NCBI GenBank assembly: GCA_023397475.1
Contig: JAEWUD010000002.1
Location: 1-19,617 of the forward strand
From: Bacillota bacterium
GTDB taxonomy: Bacteria > Bacillota > Clostridia > Saccharofermentanales > Saccharofermentanaceae
Direction of reading: 5' to 3'
Length of the DNA stretch: 19,617 nt
Shown here: in pieces, positions 6,966 through 15,091 of the stretch
Position numbering within the stretch: position 1 is the stretch's first letter
How the letters are laid out: every line of letters starts with the position of its first letter
Program-made: the position numbers and the translations under genes
Notes under the pieces: model-generated
The model's database searches: none
Told to the model about the DNA's origin: nothing
What the model saw: the letters and a program-made list of their open reading frames with translations, nothing else

Positions 6966-9350
6966 ATGATTTTTCGGAAATTGAGAAGATATTTTGCCCT
7001 GGCAATTGTATCTGGCATGTTATTTTCCATCAACGCTTGTGCGTTGGCTTCGTCTCAAGAGTCTTCGACAAATAACTCAGCAGTTCCCTCTCAGCCTGTC
7101 AATCAAGACACTGGAATTCTCTCCAACATGGAAGATTCGGGCTTAACGATCGATCCCGTTACCATGCGTTATTATGTCGGGACGAAGATCTCAGCCCCGG
7201 AATGTAAGGATAACGAAAGGAGCGAAGTCGCGGGAGTTGTCCCGAGTGCCGATTCGATCGCCGTGCTTTATCGCTTTTCCGGCACTACGTCAGATTATAT
7301 GCCGATATATCGCTCAATTCTTGCTCTTTACGGCTCCGACGGAACGGTATTGTCATCGCAGGAAGTTCTGGACGGGAATGGAGAGAGCGTCGGAAGGGGG
7401 ATCTCTTTGACACAGGATCCGGAAGGCGGGTACGTGGGACTTTTCGAGAATGGTACAGGAAACGCCAGTTTCGTATATTTCAACATCGACGGGAAACAGA
7501 AGGGTACGAGTGTGGATCTGAATTCCGTGGGAGCCGAAGACAGAGTTACTTCCTTATATGTCTCATCAGAAGATCGTATTCTCGTTATCGGACAGGGTTC
7601 CTTTATTGACGGTGGGTCAGGTTTCTATAAAGAATTCTCCCGGGAGGGAAAGATTCTCCTAACGAAGACAGGGATTGACATAGAAGGTACGTTTCTTTCG
7701 ATTGGAGGTACGCTTTACGTCAGCGGCTATGTTTGGGATGAACTCGGGTCCGGTACGGAGTGCCTATATAAGGTGGAGTCTACCGTGGGCATTGCAGATC
7801 AAGCGACGGATCTGGGCTTTGAAAATTTTACGGATTTCGCCATGGAGGATTGTTTCTACGGGTCGAATTCTGATTGTTTCTACCGCATTCCTATTGAGAC
7901 TGGTATACCGGAACCGGTCTTCTTCTGGAATCGAACCGATCTTTTGACAGCCAATTCCTGGAAGCAGGTATATCCTTTTGGGGATGGGTCCTTCTTTTGC
8001 ATCCAGAGTGCCTACAACACGAATATTCTGACATTGACAATCCTCGTACGTCAGCCGGAAGATTATTTGGCGAATAAGACCATTCTTACATTGGCATCGA
8101 TAGGGTGGTCGGAGGATCGAGGAATACAAGAAGCCATCACTTCCTTCAACCGGGGGAGCGAGAACTATCGGATTGAGTATATCGATTATTATGCACGCTA
8201 CTGTGAGCTGACTCAGACGGAGGACGATTTCGATGCATATCAGCATGATTATGAGAAGATGCAGCGCTTGATCAAGACCGAGATCATGGCCGGCGGAGGA
8301 CCGGACATGTTGATCGCGCGGGATAGAGACGAGCTTGCGGACTATGAGAACTCCGGACTTCTCATGGACCTAGTACCGGTAATGGAAGCGGATTCTGACT
8401 TCGATCAGAGCCTTTTCGTCGAGAGTGTCTGGAATGCCGCGAAAACCGACGGATCAATGTACAGCATGCCGCTGGGATTCTGTTTGCGCGGTATGATCGG
8501 AGGAACGGACTTTATCGGAGAAAGAACCGGTTGGACCTTCGACGAATTTGATCAGGTAATTGGGACCATTCCCCCGGACGACATTATGATGGTACTGCTC
8601 CAATCGCCAGAAGATCTCTTATCCAGTGCACTGCCATACTCACTCGATACCTTTGTTGATTCGGCGAATGGAACGGTCAACTTCGACCAAGATGAATTTG
8701 GGCAACTACTCGATTTCGCGAAAAAATACGGGGCCGGAGACCTGACATCGTTGTTTGAATCTGGAGCTTTTCCGGAGGATCTTTTTCGAGATAATGCGAC
8801 AGTATTCTATTCGGGATATGGATTTGGCGAACCGTGGAGTTATTCCAGCTTTGAGAACAATGTCGGTGAATCCGGGATTACCTTCTGTGGATTTCCGTCT
8901 GTCGAGTCGGAGCCGGTTATGGCCGATGCTACGATGAGTGTCGCTATCGTGGATCATGAAGAAGTGAGTTGGACTTGTTGGGAGTTCTTGCAAACACTCT
9001 TATCAGAACCGGTACAGAGAAGCCTGACCCTCGATTTTGAGGGGGATCCATTTACATCGATGCCTTTACTTTCGTCTCTGCTTGATGAATACATTCTTTT
9101 CGCGCAGGAGAATGCGGATGAATCTAAGGTTTCGTTTATGGACGAGGTTGCTAAACCGGTAGACGAGGCGACCATAGAGGAGTTTCTTGCGCTTGTCGAC
9201 GGGGTGAGGAAGTTCTATCACACGGATAAGGAGATCGAAGCGATCATTTTGGAAGAAGCGGCGGCCTACTTCTCCGATCAGAAGAGCAGAGAAGAGGTTA
9301 TGGCAATCATTCAAGACCGAATGCAGACCTATGTGAGCGAATCAACTTGA
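6966..9350 (+). CDS. Lipoprotein with propeller-like region and solute-binding domain
   Basis: A 794-residue exported lipoprotein. A basic N-terminus and hydrophobic stretch lead to a lipobox-like INAC with Cys25, followed by a Ser/Asn/Gln-rich linker. Residues about 50-365 are rich in short beta-strands and Gly/Asp turns, resembling a beta-propeller. From about 372 the pattern is that of an ABC-type extracellular solute-binding protein (family 1-like): LTLASIGWSEDRGIQEAI, the diagnostic GGGPDM (443-448), and alternating alpha/beta motifs to the end. The total length is roughly twice that of a normal binding protein. The start at 6966 is chosen for GGAGG 6 bases upstream; an in-frame ATG at 6942 has no such site. 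No permease or ATPase gene lies nearby, so it may be an orphan sugar-binding component or a surface sensor. The substrate is unknown. Confidence 0.85.
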   Translation: MIFRKLRRYFALAIVSGMLFSINACALASSQESSTNNSAVPSQPVNQDTGILSNMEDSGLTIDPVTMRYYVGTKISAPECKDNERSEVAGVVPSADSIAVLYRFSGTTSDYMPIYRSILALYGSDGTVLSSQEVLDGNGESVGRGISLTQDPEGGYVGLFENGTGNASFVYFNIDGKQKGTSVDLNSVGAEDRVTSLYVSSEDRILVIGQGSFIDGGSGFYKEFSREGKILLTKTGIDIEGTFLSIGGTLYVSGYVWDELGSGTECLYKVESTVGIADQATDLGFENFTDFAMEDCFYGSNSDCFYRIPIETGIPEPVFFWNRTDLLTANSWKQVYPFGDGSFFCIQSAYNTNILTLTILVRQPEDYLANKTILTLASIGWSEDRGIQEAITSFNRGSENYRIEYIDYYARYCELTQTEDDFDAYQHDYEKMQRLIKTEIMAGGGPDMLIARDRDELADYENSGLLMDLVPVMEADSDFDQSLFVESVWNAAKTDGSMYSMPLGFCLRGMIGGTDFIGERTGWTFDEFDQVIGTIPPDDIMMVLLQSPEDLLSSALPYSLDTFVDSANGTVNFDQDEFGQLLDFAKKYGAGDLTSLFESGAFPEDLFRDNATVFYSGYGFGEPWSYSSFENNVGESGITFCGFPSVESEPVMADATMSVAIVDHEEVSWTCWEFLQTLLSEPVQRSLTLDFEGDPFTSMPLLSSLLDEYILFAQENADESKVSFMDEVAKPVDEATIEEFLALVDGVRKFYHTDKEIEAIILEEAAAYFSDQKSREEVMAIIQDRMQTYVSEST

Positions 9351-9461
9351 CGTCTGTTGCCGGAATTGGAACGCTTAGAGTACACTGAAGAAGCAGAATT
9401 ATTGTCCGATTCCTTTTCAATTTCATGAAGTAAGCGCACGGATTGCGCAAGGAGGATTTCT

Positions 9462-10424
9462 ATGGAATACCAGATGCTGGGCGATTCAGACGTTCGTGTA
9501 TCTCGTCTTTGCGTCGGATGCATGAGCTTCGGCGAACCGAGTGCGGATTTTCATGCGTGGACGTTGGGATATGACGAGAGTCGGGATATGGTACGACGCG
9601 CGTTGGATCTGGGAGTCAATTTTTTCGACACGGCGAATGTCTATTCCGGAGGGACCAGTGAGGAGTTTCTGGGGCGGGCGCTTCGAGAGTTTGTCGAACG
9701 CGATGATGTGGTTATTGCGACCAAGGTGTTCTTCAACAATGGGCGACTCTCCCGCGAGGCGATCTTGCGCGAGATCGACGGGTCTCTCAAGAGGCTCGGG
9801 ACGGACTATGTTGACCTGTATATCATTCATCGATTCGACGCCGGTACTCCGATGGAGGAGACAATGGAGGCGCTGGATCATCTGGTTAAGATCGGCAAGG
9901 TGCGTGCGCTCGGTGCCTCCGCGATGTATGGATATCAGTTTCACAATTTGCAGCATGTTGCCGAGAAGAACGGATGGACGACTTTCTCTTCCATGCAGAA
10001 CCACTATAACCTCCTGTACCGCGAGGATGAGCGCGAGTTGATTCCGATCTGCCGGCAGGGGAATGTGTCGTTGACGCCGTATAGCCCGTTGGCGGCCGGA
10101 CGCCTCTCGCGATCGACCTGGAGCGCGGATACGAAGCGCAGTCAGACAGACAATATTGCCGTCTCCAAATACGACAGTACGCAGGAGCCGGACAGCAAGG
10201 TTGTCGCGAGAGTGGCGGAGCTTGCGGAGAAATACGGGGTATCGATGTCGAGGATCGCGCTGGCATGGCATTACGCGAAGGGCGTCACGGCAACGATCGT
10301 CGGTGCGACAAAGCCCAAGTATCTTGAAGACGCCGCGGGCGCGATCGACCTCGTATTGAGTCACGAGGATGTGGAGTATCTGGAAGAACTCTATGTGCCG
10401 CACGAGATTGTTGGAGCGCTGTGA
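9462..10424 (+). CDS. Aldo/keto reductase
   Basis: A 320-residue NADPH-type aldo/keto reductase with a TIM-barrel fold, reducing aldehydes or ketones in the cytoplasm. The catalytic tetrad is visible: Asp56 and Tyr61 (FFDTANVYSGG), Lys88 (VIATKVF) and His123 (VDLYIIHRFD). The C-terminal cofactor-binding segment ATIVGATKPKYLED is typical of the family. Length is normal. AAGGAGG lies 6 bases before ATG and just after a small GCGCA/TGCGC stem (9434-9448). It follows the lipoprotein gene by 111 bases with no clear terminator between them and converges on the minus-strand membrane gene. It resembles the YghZ/Tas-like subgroup, but the substrate cannot be deduced. Confidence 0.93.
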   Translation: MEYQMLGDSDVRVSRLCVGCMSFGEPSADFHAWTLGYDESRDMVRRALDLGVNFFDTANVYSGGTSEEFLGRALREFVERDDVVIATKVFFNNGRLSREAILREIDGSLKRLGTDYVDLYIIHRFDAGTPMEETMEALDHLVKIGKVRALGASAMYGYQFHNLQHVAEKNGWTTFSSMQNHYNLLYREDERELIPICRQGNVSLTPYSPLAAGRLSRSTWSADTKRSQTDNIAVSKYDSTQEPDSKVVARVAELAEKYGVSMSRIALAWHYAKGVTATIVGATKPKYLEDAAGAIDLVLSHEDVEYLEELYVPHEIVGAL

Positions 10425-10464
10425 TACTGCTGTATAAGCCGTTATCCCGATAGCAAGAGTTCGG

Positions 10465-10492
10465 GCGAGTGAAGGAAGATGAATTCACTCGC
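10465..10492. terminator. Probable shared terminator between convergent genes
   Basis: A perfect 9-bp stem, GCGAGTGAA (10465-10473) and TTCACTCGC (10484-10492), flanks a 10-base loop. On the plus strand it is followed by TCTTTGCTTTCTCC, a weak U-rich tract. It sits just after the aldo/keto reductase and overlaps the last codons of the convergent membrane gene. Confidence 0.55.
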
Positions 10493-11099
10493 TCTTTGCT
10501 TTCTCCGCTTTCTCCTTTTTCTTATTCATCCTGACAAATCCGATCGTGATCAGGGCGATGCATACAACCAGGCCAATGCTGGCCGGGAGAATCACCGCCT
10601 GCCCGGACTCGCCGCCGAACACTACGCTCCAGAGCATTTTCGCGACGGCGATGAAGACGAGGACCGCGATGCCCATCCAGAGGCTTCTTTTCCAGAAGGC
10701 GATGGCGAGAGCTGTCATGGAGACGGGGACAAGGATGGTTGTTACGATCTTCGCCCAGTTCCAATCACCGGTCAGATAATCCTTCTCCATCGCAAGGAAC
10801 TCCGCGACGCTCTTGTCAATCACAGCGGGCTCCGGGAACCAGAACATGCTCGTGAGAAGTAGAAAGATCGTGCCTGCGATTCCCGCGAGGCTTCGCTTGT
10901 ACGAGAAGAAGCAGAAGGGGATTAGGAAGAGCGGGCGAATATACCAGCTGAATTGATTTTGATGGCGAGCGAAGGCCCAATCGAAGATCTCCTTGTTCAT
11001 GAAGCCCACGATCAGAAAGATGATCGTGAGCAGAACGAACGCTGCAGCCAAGGGTTTGTCGATGCGTCTGAGGGTAGTAGAGATCTTATTCTTGTCCAT
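10485..11099 (-). CDS. Six-helix integral membrane protein of unknown function
   Basis: A 204-residue hydrophobic protein with about six membrane segments (starting near residues 15, 47, 69, 112, 136 and 165) and a charged C-terminus (MNKKKEKAEKAKSE). No domain family is recognised. The start at 11099 lies a single base past the TetR stop (TAG, T, ATG on the minus strand), with GGAAGG about 10 bases upstream inside the TetR gene, so the two genes are almost certainly co-transcribed and translationally coupled. A longer in-frame reading would overlap TetR. Being in a TetR-controlled operon, it may be an export or membrane-stress function induced by the TetR ligand. It is smaller than a normal 12-helix efflux pump. 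Confidence 0.8.
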   Translation of the reverse strand: MDKNKISTTLRRIDKPLAAAFVLLTIIFLIVGFMNKEIFDWAFARHQNQFSWYIRPLFLIPFCFFSYKRSLAGIAGTIFLLLTSMFWFPEPAVIDKSVAEFLAMEKDYLTGDWNWAKIVTTILVPVSMTALAIAFWKRSLWMGIAVLVFIAVAKMLWSVVFGGESGQAVILPASIGLVVCIALITIGFVRMNKKKEKAEKAKSE

Positions 11100-11100
11100 A

Positions 11101-11706
11101 CTATTGCCGCCTTCCTGCGCCTTGCTGGAGAAATTGCACGAGATATTCGAGGTTCTCGAGCGTTGTTTCAATCGATACATCGGATTCGGTGTCAAGAATT
11201 TCTTCGAAATGGGTGAAGAGGTACGTGAGCAAATGGATGAGGAAGTCGCGGGGGAGAGTGGATGTTAGTGTGCCGGCCGCAATTCCTTGGTCGACCATGT
11301 GCCCGAGCATAGGGGATGCATCTCCGCCGAGTTGTTTCACAATGTCGTCATAGATGGGCTTGCCGCGCTCGTCCAGAAGACGTCTGGCGAGTTGGTGATA
11401 CTCCGAATGTTGCTTTGCGAAAATCGCGCCGAGGCGTGCCTGTGCGCGGAAAATCGAGAAGATATCACCGGATTCCGATGGGACTTCTTCAGATTGGCTT
11501 CGGATAAATTCCCACTTCGCCTCTGCGGCGGATCGCAGAAGTTGTAGATACAGATCCTTCTTATCCGTGAAATGATAGTAGAAGGATCCTTTGCTGACAC
11601 CGGAATCTCGAAGGATCGTGTTCAGAGACGCATCGTCGTAGGAACAACGTGAGAACTCTGTAAGTGCCGCGCTTAGGATTTGTTCTTTGCGGGAGGACTC
11701 TTGCAT
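11101..11706 (-). CDS. TetR/AcrR-family transcriptional regulator
   Basis: A 201-residue repressor. The N-terminal TetR helix-turn-helix is clear: ILSAALTEFSRCSYDDASLN, then GVSKGSFYYHFTDKKDLYLQL (about 9-55). The C-terminal ligand and dimer domain is variable, as usual. The start at 11706 (MQESSRKEQ) is chosen because AAGAAGG lies 8 bases upstream; ATG at 11730 would add eight residues but lacks a good site. The frame stays open upstream to 12183, but that stretch contains the gene's own promoter and operator, so it is not coding. A palindromic site covers the start of transcription, implying autorepression. The target is the downstream membrane gene. The ligand is unknown. Confidence 0.92.
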   Translation of the reverse strand: MQESSRKEQILSAALTEFSRCSYDDASLNTILRDSGVSKGSFYYHFTDKKDLYLQLLRSAAEAKWEFIRSQSEEVPSESGDIFSIFRAQARLGAIFAKQHSEYHQLARRLLDERGKPIYDDIVKQLGGDASPMLGHMVDQGIAAGTLTSTLPRDFLIHLLTYLFTHFEEILDTESDVSIETTLENLEYLVQFLQQGAGRRQ

Positions 11707-11749
11707 AACGGTCGCCTTCTTTGTTTTCATGGTTTGAATCGCGAAAAGT

Positions 11750-11775
11750 GGTATTAGACCGGGTGGTCTAGTACC
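11750..11775. promoter_or_regulatory. Palindromic TetR-type operator
   Basis: Half-sites GGTATTAGACC and GGTCTAGTACC flank GGGT; the arms match at 10 of 11 positions around a perfect TAGACC/GGTCTA core. This TAGACC-N4-GGTCTA shape is typical of TetR/AcrR operators in Bacillota. It lies immediately downstream of the -10 box of the tetR promoter, where a bound dimer would block initiation. Confidence 0.75.
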
Positions 11776-11804
11776 ATCATATCGAGAAAGTTTATAAAAG
11801 TAAA
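11776..11804 (-). promoter_or_regulatory. Promoter of the tetR-membrane protein operon
   Basis: On the minus strand, TTTACT (11804-11799) and TATGAT (11781-11776) are separated by exactly 17 bases. The -10 box is a 5 of 6 match. The operator begins at the next base downstream, so transcription starts inside it, leaving a leader of about 60-70 bases before the tetR start. Confidence 0.6.
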
Positions 11805-11962
11805 GAGACGTAGTGAATGCATGCATGAACTCATTCCGATAGATATGGACCATGGCGGCCGTCGCATGGTGCACAGCCGGCATGAGGTCGATTACTCGCA
11901 GAATCCGGTGCGTTCTCGTAGAGACTCCACCTCGCACCCTCCACGCGTCTAAATTCCCGGTA

Positions 11963-12056
11963 TATGGGCGAAAAGACCCACATCGCCCGATTTCGCCCAG
12001 AGTCCTCTTCGCCACTTTCTGGGCGAAACCGGCCTCACTCATCCATTTCGCCCATA
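11963..12056. repeat. Nested inverted repeats built from TGGGCGAAA
   Basis: TGGGCGAAA occurs four times in 90 bases with alternating orientation: 11965-11973 (+), 11991-11999 (-), 12020-12028 (+), 12046-12054 (-). The outer pair extends to an 11-bp perfect inverted repeat, TATGGGCGAAA (11963-11973) with TTTCGCCCATA (12046-12056). The inner pair extends to 10 bp, TTTCGCCCAG (11991-12000) with CTGGGCGAAA (12019-12028). The block could fold as one long interrupted stem or two adjacent hairpins, or could offer multiple binding sites for a dimeric protein. Confidence 0.75.
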
Positions 12057-12117
12057 CACAACCTTCTCGCCGCGCGTTCAATGGCCGAGCGACGCTTCTG
12101 CCTTGGCAATCATCGGA

Positions 12118-12167
12118 GCGTCGCGCTCGCGACGCGTCATTAAATAAGCGCCGGCAATACCGGCGCT
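12118..12167 (-). terminator. Two GC-rich hairpins, possible minus-strand terminator
   Basis: A perfect 8-bp stem, AGCGCCGG (12147-12154) with CCGGCGCT (12160-12167), is followed on the minus strand by TATTTAA. Next on that strand is a GCGTCGC/GCGACGC stem (12118-12135). The T-rich tract suggests a weak minus-strand terminator, although no gene is recognised upstream on that strand. The pair may belong to the neighbouring repeat block instead. Confidence 0.35.
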
Positions 12168-12561
12168 CCTTGTAATAGGTCATTTTTTATAGACCTCCAA
12201 AATGAATGACGTAGGCCATCGATATTGCGCGTTCACTCATGATAGATGTGTTGGCCGGGCAACCGTTAACACTTGGACGATAAAACATGTAGGACCGTGT
12301 CTTAGTAATTACGGTACAAGAACAGAGCAAATTGCAAGACAGGTCAAATTGCAAGAGATGAGCATATCGCGAGAATCTCTGCACACCGCACAAGTAATTT
12401 TCGGAAAGCGCACTTTGCACAATATGAAGATTCGCAGAGGCATATGAAGAATTCATAAACAAATTATGCACGAAACGCTTGGAATGCACTCAAAAAGCAT
12501 TTGAAATTTGAACGAATTGCAAGAAAAGAAATATCGATATTCACAAAACCCTTATCATACG

Positions 12562-12588
12562 TTGACGAATCGAATCGCTCATGATAAT
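12562..12588 (+). promoter_or_regulatory. Candidate promoter of the DUF2294 gene
   Basis: TTGACG (12562-12567) and GATAAT (12583-12588) are each 5 of 6 matches to sigma-A boxes, but only 15 bases separate them, shorter than the usual 16-18. The position, about 23 bases before the start codon, suits a short leader carrying AGGTGA. Confidence 0.35.
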
Positions 12589-12610
12589 CTTTTTGAAAGC
12601 AGGTGATTGT

Positions 12611-12970
12611 ATGACCAAGGGACAAGCGGAAGCCAAGATCAGTGAAGCGATCAGCAAGTTCGAGATCGAGTATAACGGTCGCGGGCCCAAGCAGATCCGG
12701 ACTTTGATCGTACAGGACCTCATCATCATCAGACTCAAGGGTTTCCTAAGCCAGTCGGAACAGAAGTTGGCAGAGAACAGCCAGGGAGTTGAGTTGTTGA
12801 AGAAGGTTCGCACGATGATTTTCGAGAGCTCGAAGGATTACATCCTCGCGCTGATCAAAGACATCGTCGATGTCGATGTCGTGAGTGCTCACTCGGACAT
12901 CAGCACCAAGACAGGTGAGAAGGTCATCATTATCACCGTCGACGAGAATCTCGAGGAGAAGTTCTCGTAG
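12611..12970 (+). CDS. DUF2294 / MpsC-family protein
   Basis: A small 119-residue soluble protein that matches, by eye, the DUF2294 family (the Pfam family later named MpsC after a proposed Na+-translocating membrane-potential system). Recognisable family features are the N-terminal MTKGQAEAKISEAI helix, GRGPKQIRTLIVQD (27-40), the LIIIRLKGFLS strand, and the C-terminal SAHSDISTKTGEKVIIITVD block. No membrane segment or signal peptide is seen. The start at 12611 is preceded by AGGTGA; an upstream in-frame ATG at 12581 overlaps the putative promoter. It is a single-gene unit here, ended by a strong terminator. No mpsA/mpsB-like partner lies in the window, so its role is open. Confidence 0.8.
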   Translation: MTKGQAEAKISEAISKFEIEYNGRGPKQIRTLIVQDLIIIRLKGFLSQSEQKLAENSQGVELLKKVRTMIFESSKDYILALIKDIVDVDVVSAHSDISTKTGEKVIIITVDENLEEKFS

Positions 12971-13028
12971 ATTCCACAACCTAAGATTCGGAAGACCGGG
13001 TCGTATAGTTTGTAACTAGACGCAGTGT

Positions 13029-13070
13029 AAACCGATATTCGGACTCTTATGGAGTCCGGGTATCGGTTTT
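13029..13070 (+). terminator. Strong intrinsic terminator after the DUF2294 gene
   Basis: A two-tier hairpin: AAACCGATA (13029-13037) with TATCGGTTT (13061-13069), and inside it GGACTC (13041-13046) with GAGTCC (13052-13057). It ends in GGTTTTCTC. It lies about 60 bases past the stop and separates this gene from the P-loop gene downstream. Confidence 0.8.
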
Positions 13071-13142
13071 CTCATTTCAAGGACCAAAGGAAATCGCTGG
13101 AAGCCGAACCGTATGGTGCAAAAGGAGAAAGGAAAGAGGACT

Positions 13143-15020
13143 ATGAGAGACGCGTTACAAAAGATGATCCTTCCCCAGGCCGTGAAGGAACTTGTGAACA
13201 CAGCCGGCAAGATTCGCGTGCCGAAAACGAGAGAGGAACTTCTCATTGCGGCGCTCGGAGGTGACGGAAACACACTCTTCGAAGTCGTATACGATGTTCC
13301 GGGTAAGGGCCGGATCGTCGAGGCGACCGTGACCTCTGTGAAGAACGGCGCGGTTGTCAACTATCCGGACCTCTATATGCGGCGTCGCGATCCGGACTGC
13401 ATGGTGATCGCTGACGACGGGCACTCGGATAAGGAGCGTTACGTCGATCGTTACGGGGAGGATTTCGATGTTCTTCGACGTCAATCCCTTGATTGGCTCG
13501 GTCAGAGAGATCTGATCGTTATGCCTTTCATGGCGGGCGGGCGCGAGCTCGGGTATCCGGCTCTGTTGGTTGCGCCGGACAATGCGGGATTTTTCGCGGC
13601 GGGCCTTGCCGATCTTCAGGGCTTTTTCCCGGCGGATGAGATTCCGGAGGGTTTCGCGCCCAAGGCCGTTATCTATCTGGCTCCGCCTTTTCGACATACA
13701 CATTTTGAGGGTCGACAGATGGTCGTACACAACCGTTTGACGGAGTCCTATGAATTGTTCTCCTTCAATCTCTATCCGGGTCCGAGCGCGAAGAAGGGCG
13801 TCTACGGCGTCCTGATCAAGATCGGCGAGGAGGAGGGCTGGATCACGGCTCACGGTTCGACGGTCAAGATCATCACTCCCTACGACAACTCGATCTCCAT
13901 CATGCATGAGGGGGCAAGCGGCGGCGGCAAGAGCGAGATGATCGAGGAACTGCACCGCGAGCTGGACGGTCGGATATTGATCGCGACGAATCTTGTGAAC
14001 CAGGAGAAACTCCTGATCGAGTTGTCGGAGACCTGCGAGCTTCGCCCGGTAACCGACGATATGGCGCTGTGTCATCCGAAACTGCAGAACGAGAGCGGAA
14101 AGCTTGTCGTGACCGACGCCGAACAGGGGTGGTTTCTGCGTACGAATCATATCACACATTACGGCACGGATCCCTATCTCGAGAACATGACGATCCATCC
14201 GAAGGAGCCATTGATCTTCCTGAACTATGATGCAACCGTCGGATCGACGTGTCTTCTGTGGGAGCACACGATGGACGCTCCCGGGAAACCCTGCCCGAAC
14301 CCCCGGGTTATTATGCCTCGCCGGCACGTGCCGAATGTCGTCGATCAGCCTACCGAGGTCGATGTACGGAGTTTCGGCGTTCGCACGCCTCCCTGTACGG
14401 CCGAGAATCCGACCTACGGAATTGTTGGTATGCTTCATATCCTGCCTCCCGCGTTGGCCTGGCTATGGCGTCTCGTCGCGCCGCGCGGTCATGACAACCC
14501 GAGCGTCACCCAAACAGACGGAATGGAGAGCGAGGGCGTGGGCTCCTACTGGCCGTTCGCGACAGGTCGACAAGTCGATCAGGCGAATCTCATGCTCGAG
14601 CAGATCCTCGCCACGCCGAACACACGTTACATCTTACTGCCGAATCAGAATATCGGAGCCTATAAGGTCGGATTCATGCCGCAGTGGATCGCCAGAGAAT
14701 ATCTGGCGCGGCGCGGGGGCGCGCGCTTCTCGACAGAACAGATTCGCCCTTCTAATTGCTCTTTGCTGGGTTACTCGCTCAAGAGCATCAAGGTCGAGGG
14801 GAAGGTACTGCCCCGCGAACTCCTTGAGGTAGACCGGCAAGCGGAAGTCGGTGAGGCGGGATTTGCCGCCGGAGCTGCGATCCTTTCGGACTTTTTCAAG
14901 CGGGAGCTGTCCAAGTTTGACGCGCCGGATCTCCATCCCCTCGGTCGAAAAATTATCGAGTGCTGTATGCGGGACGGAACCGTCGACGATTACATCGAGC
15001 TGATACCGATTCATCTGTGA
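13143..15020 (+). CDS. P-loop protein of HPr-kinase/PEPCK-like type (DUF4914-like)
   Basis: A 625-residue cytoplasmic protein. The clearest motif is a Walker A loop, EGASGGGKSEM (256-266), whose SGxGKSE form recalls HPr kinase and PEP carboxykinase folds rather than ABC or AAA ATPases. Other striking blocks are YDVPGKGRIVEATV (50-63), YMRRRDPDCMVIADD (78-92), RHTHFEGRQMVVHNRLTES (184-202) and an LLPNQNIGAYKVGFMPQW segment in the C-terminal third. Length and pattern agree with the uncharacterised DUF4914 family as I recall it. The start at 13143 fits the family N-terminus; ATG at 13113 is an alternative. A polytopic membrane protein follows 71 bases later on the same strand, suggesting a kinase- or switch-regulated transporter. 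Its substrate is unknown, and PEPCK activity is not claimed. Confidence 0.75.
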   Translation: MRDALQKMILPQAVKELVNTAGKIRVPKTREELLIAALGGDGNTLFEVVYDVPGKGRIVEATVTSVKNGAVVNYPDLYMRRRDPDCMVIADDGHSDKERYVDRYGEDFDVLRRQSLDWLGQRDLIVMPFMAGGRELGYPALLVAPDNAGFFAAGLADLQGFFPADEIPEGFAPKAVIYLAPPFRHTHFEGRQMVVHNRLTESYELFSFNLYPGPSAKKGVYGVLIKIGEEEGWITAHGSTVKIITPYDNSISIMHEGASGGGKSEMIEELHRELDGRILIATNLVNQEKLLIELSETCELRPVTDDMALCHPKLQNESGKLVVTDAEQGWFLRTNHITHYGTDPYLENMTIHPKEPLIFLNYDATVGSTCLLWEHTMDAPGKPCPNPRVIMPRRHVPNVVDQPTEVDVRSFGVRTPPCTAENPTYGIVGMLHILPPALAWLWRLVAPRGHDNPSVTQTDGMESEGVGSYWPFATGRQVDQANLMLEQILATPNTRYILLPNQNIGAYKVGFMPQWIAREYLARRGGARFSTEQIRPSNCSLLGYSLKSIKVEGKVLPRELLEVDRQAEVGEAGFAAGAAILSDFFKRELSKFDAPDLHPLGRKIIECCMRDGTVDDYIELIPIHL

Positions 15021-15091
15021 GGAAGTAGAGTCCTTGCGATTCGCGAAAAGAGGCACCGGGCGAACCATGGATCAAGAGAGGGAGGAATATT

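Larger units (their letters stand above)
11810..12610. other. Gene-free stretch between tetR and the DUF2294 gene
   Basis: About 800 bases with no convincing gene. The left part, to about 12170, is GC-rich with nested inverted repeats and hairpins. The right part, 12187-12560, is AT-rich. In the right part AATTGCAAGA occurs three times (12330-12339, 12347-12356 and 12515-12524), the first two 17 bases apart inside the longer CAAATTGCAAGA. Open frames of 100-150 codons here, including the in-frame upstream extension of tetR, have no domain signal and low-complexity, Arg- or Ser-rich composition. Confidence 0.55.

Noticed and set aside
9486..10403. 305-codon minus-strand frame opposite the aldo/keto reductase
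   Set aside because: The plus strand encodes a full catalytic tetrad in frame; the minus frame has no domain and a shadow-type composition.
11731..12183. In-frame upstream extension of the TetR gene (151 codons)
   Set aside because: It contains the tetR promoter and palindromic operator, starts without a ribosome binding site, and the residues are rich in Arg and Ser with no domain. The helix-turn-helix begins correctly from 11706.
12187..12489. 100-codon open frame on the minus strand
   Set aside because: Atypical composition rich in Ser, Cys and Tyr, no ribosome binding site, no domain, and it lies in AT-rich non-coding DNA.
13155..14438. 427-codon minus-strand frame opposite the P-loop gene
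   Set aside because: It is a shadow of the strongly supported plus-strand gene, which has a Walker A motif and a downstream partner; the minus product is rich in Arg and His with no domain.
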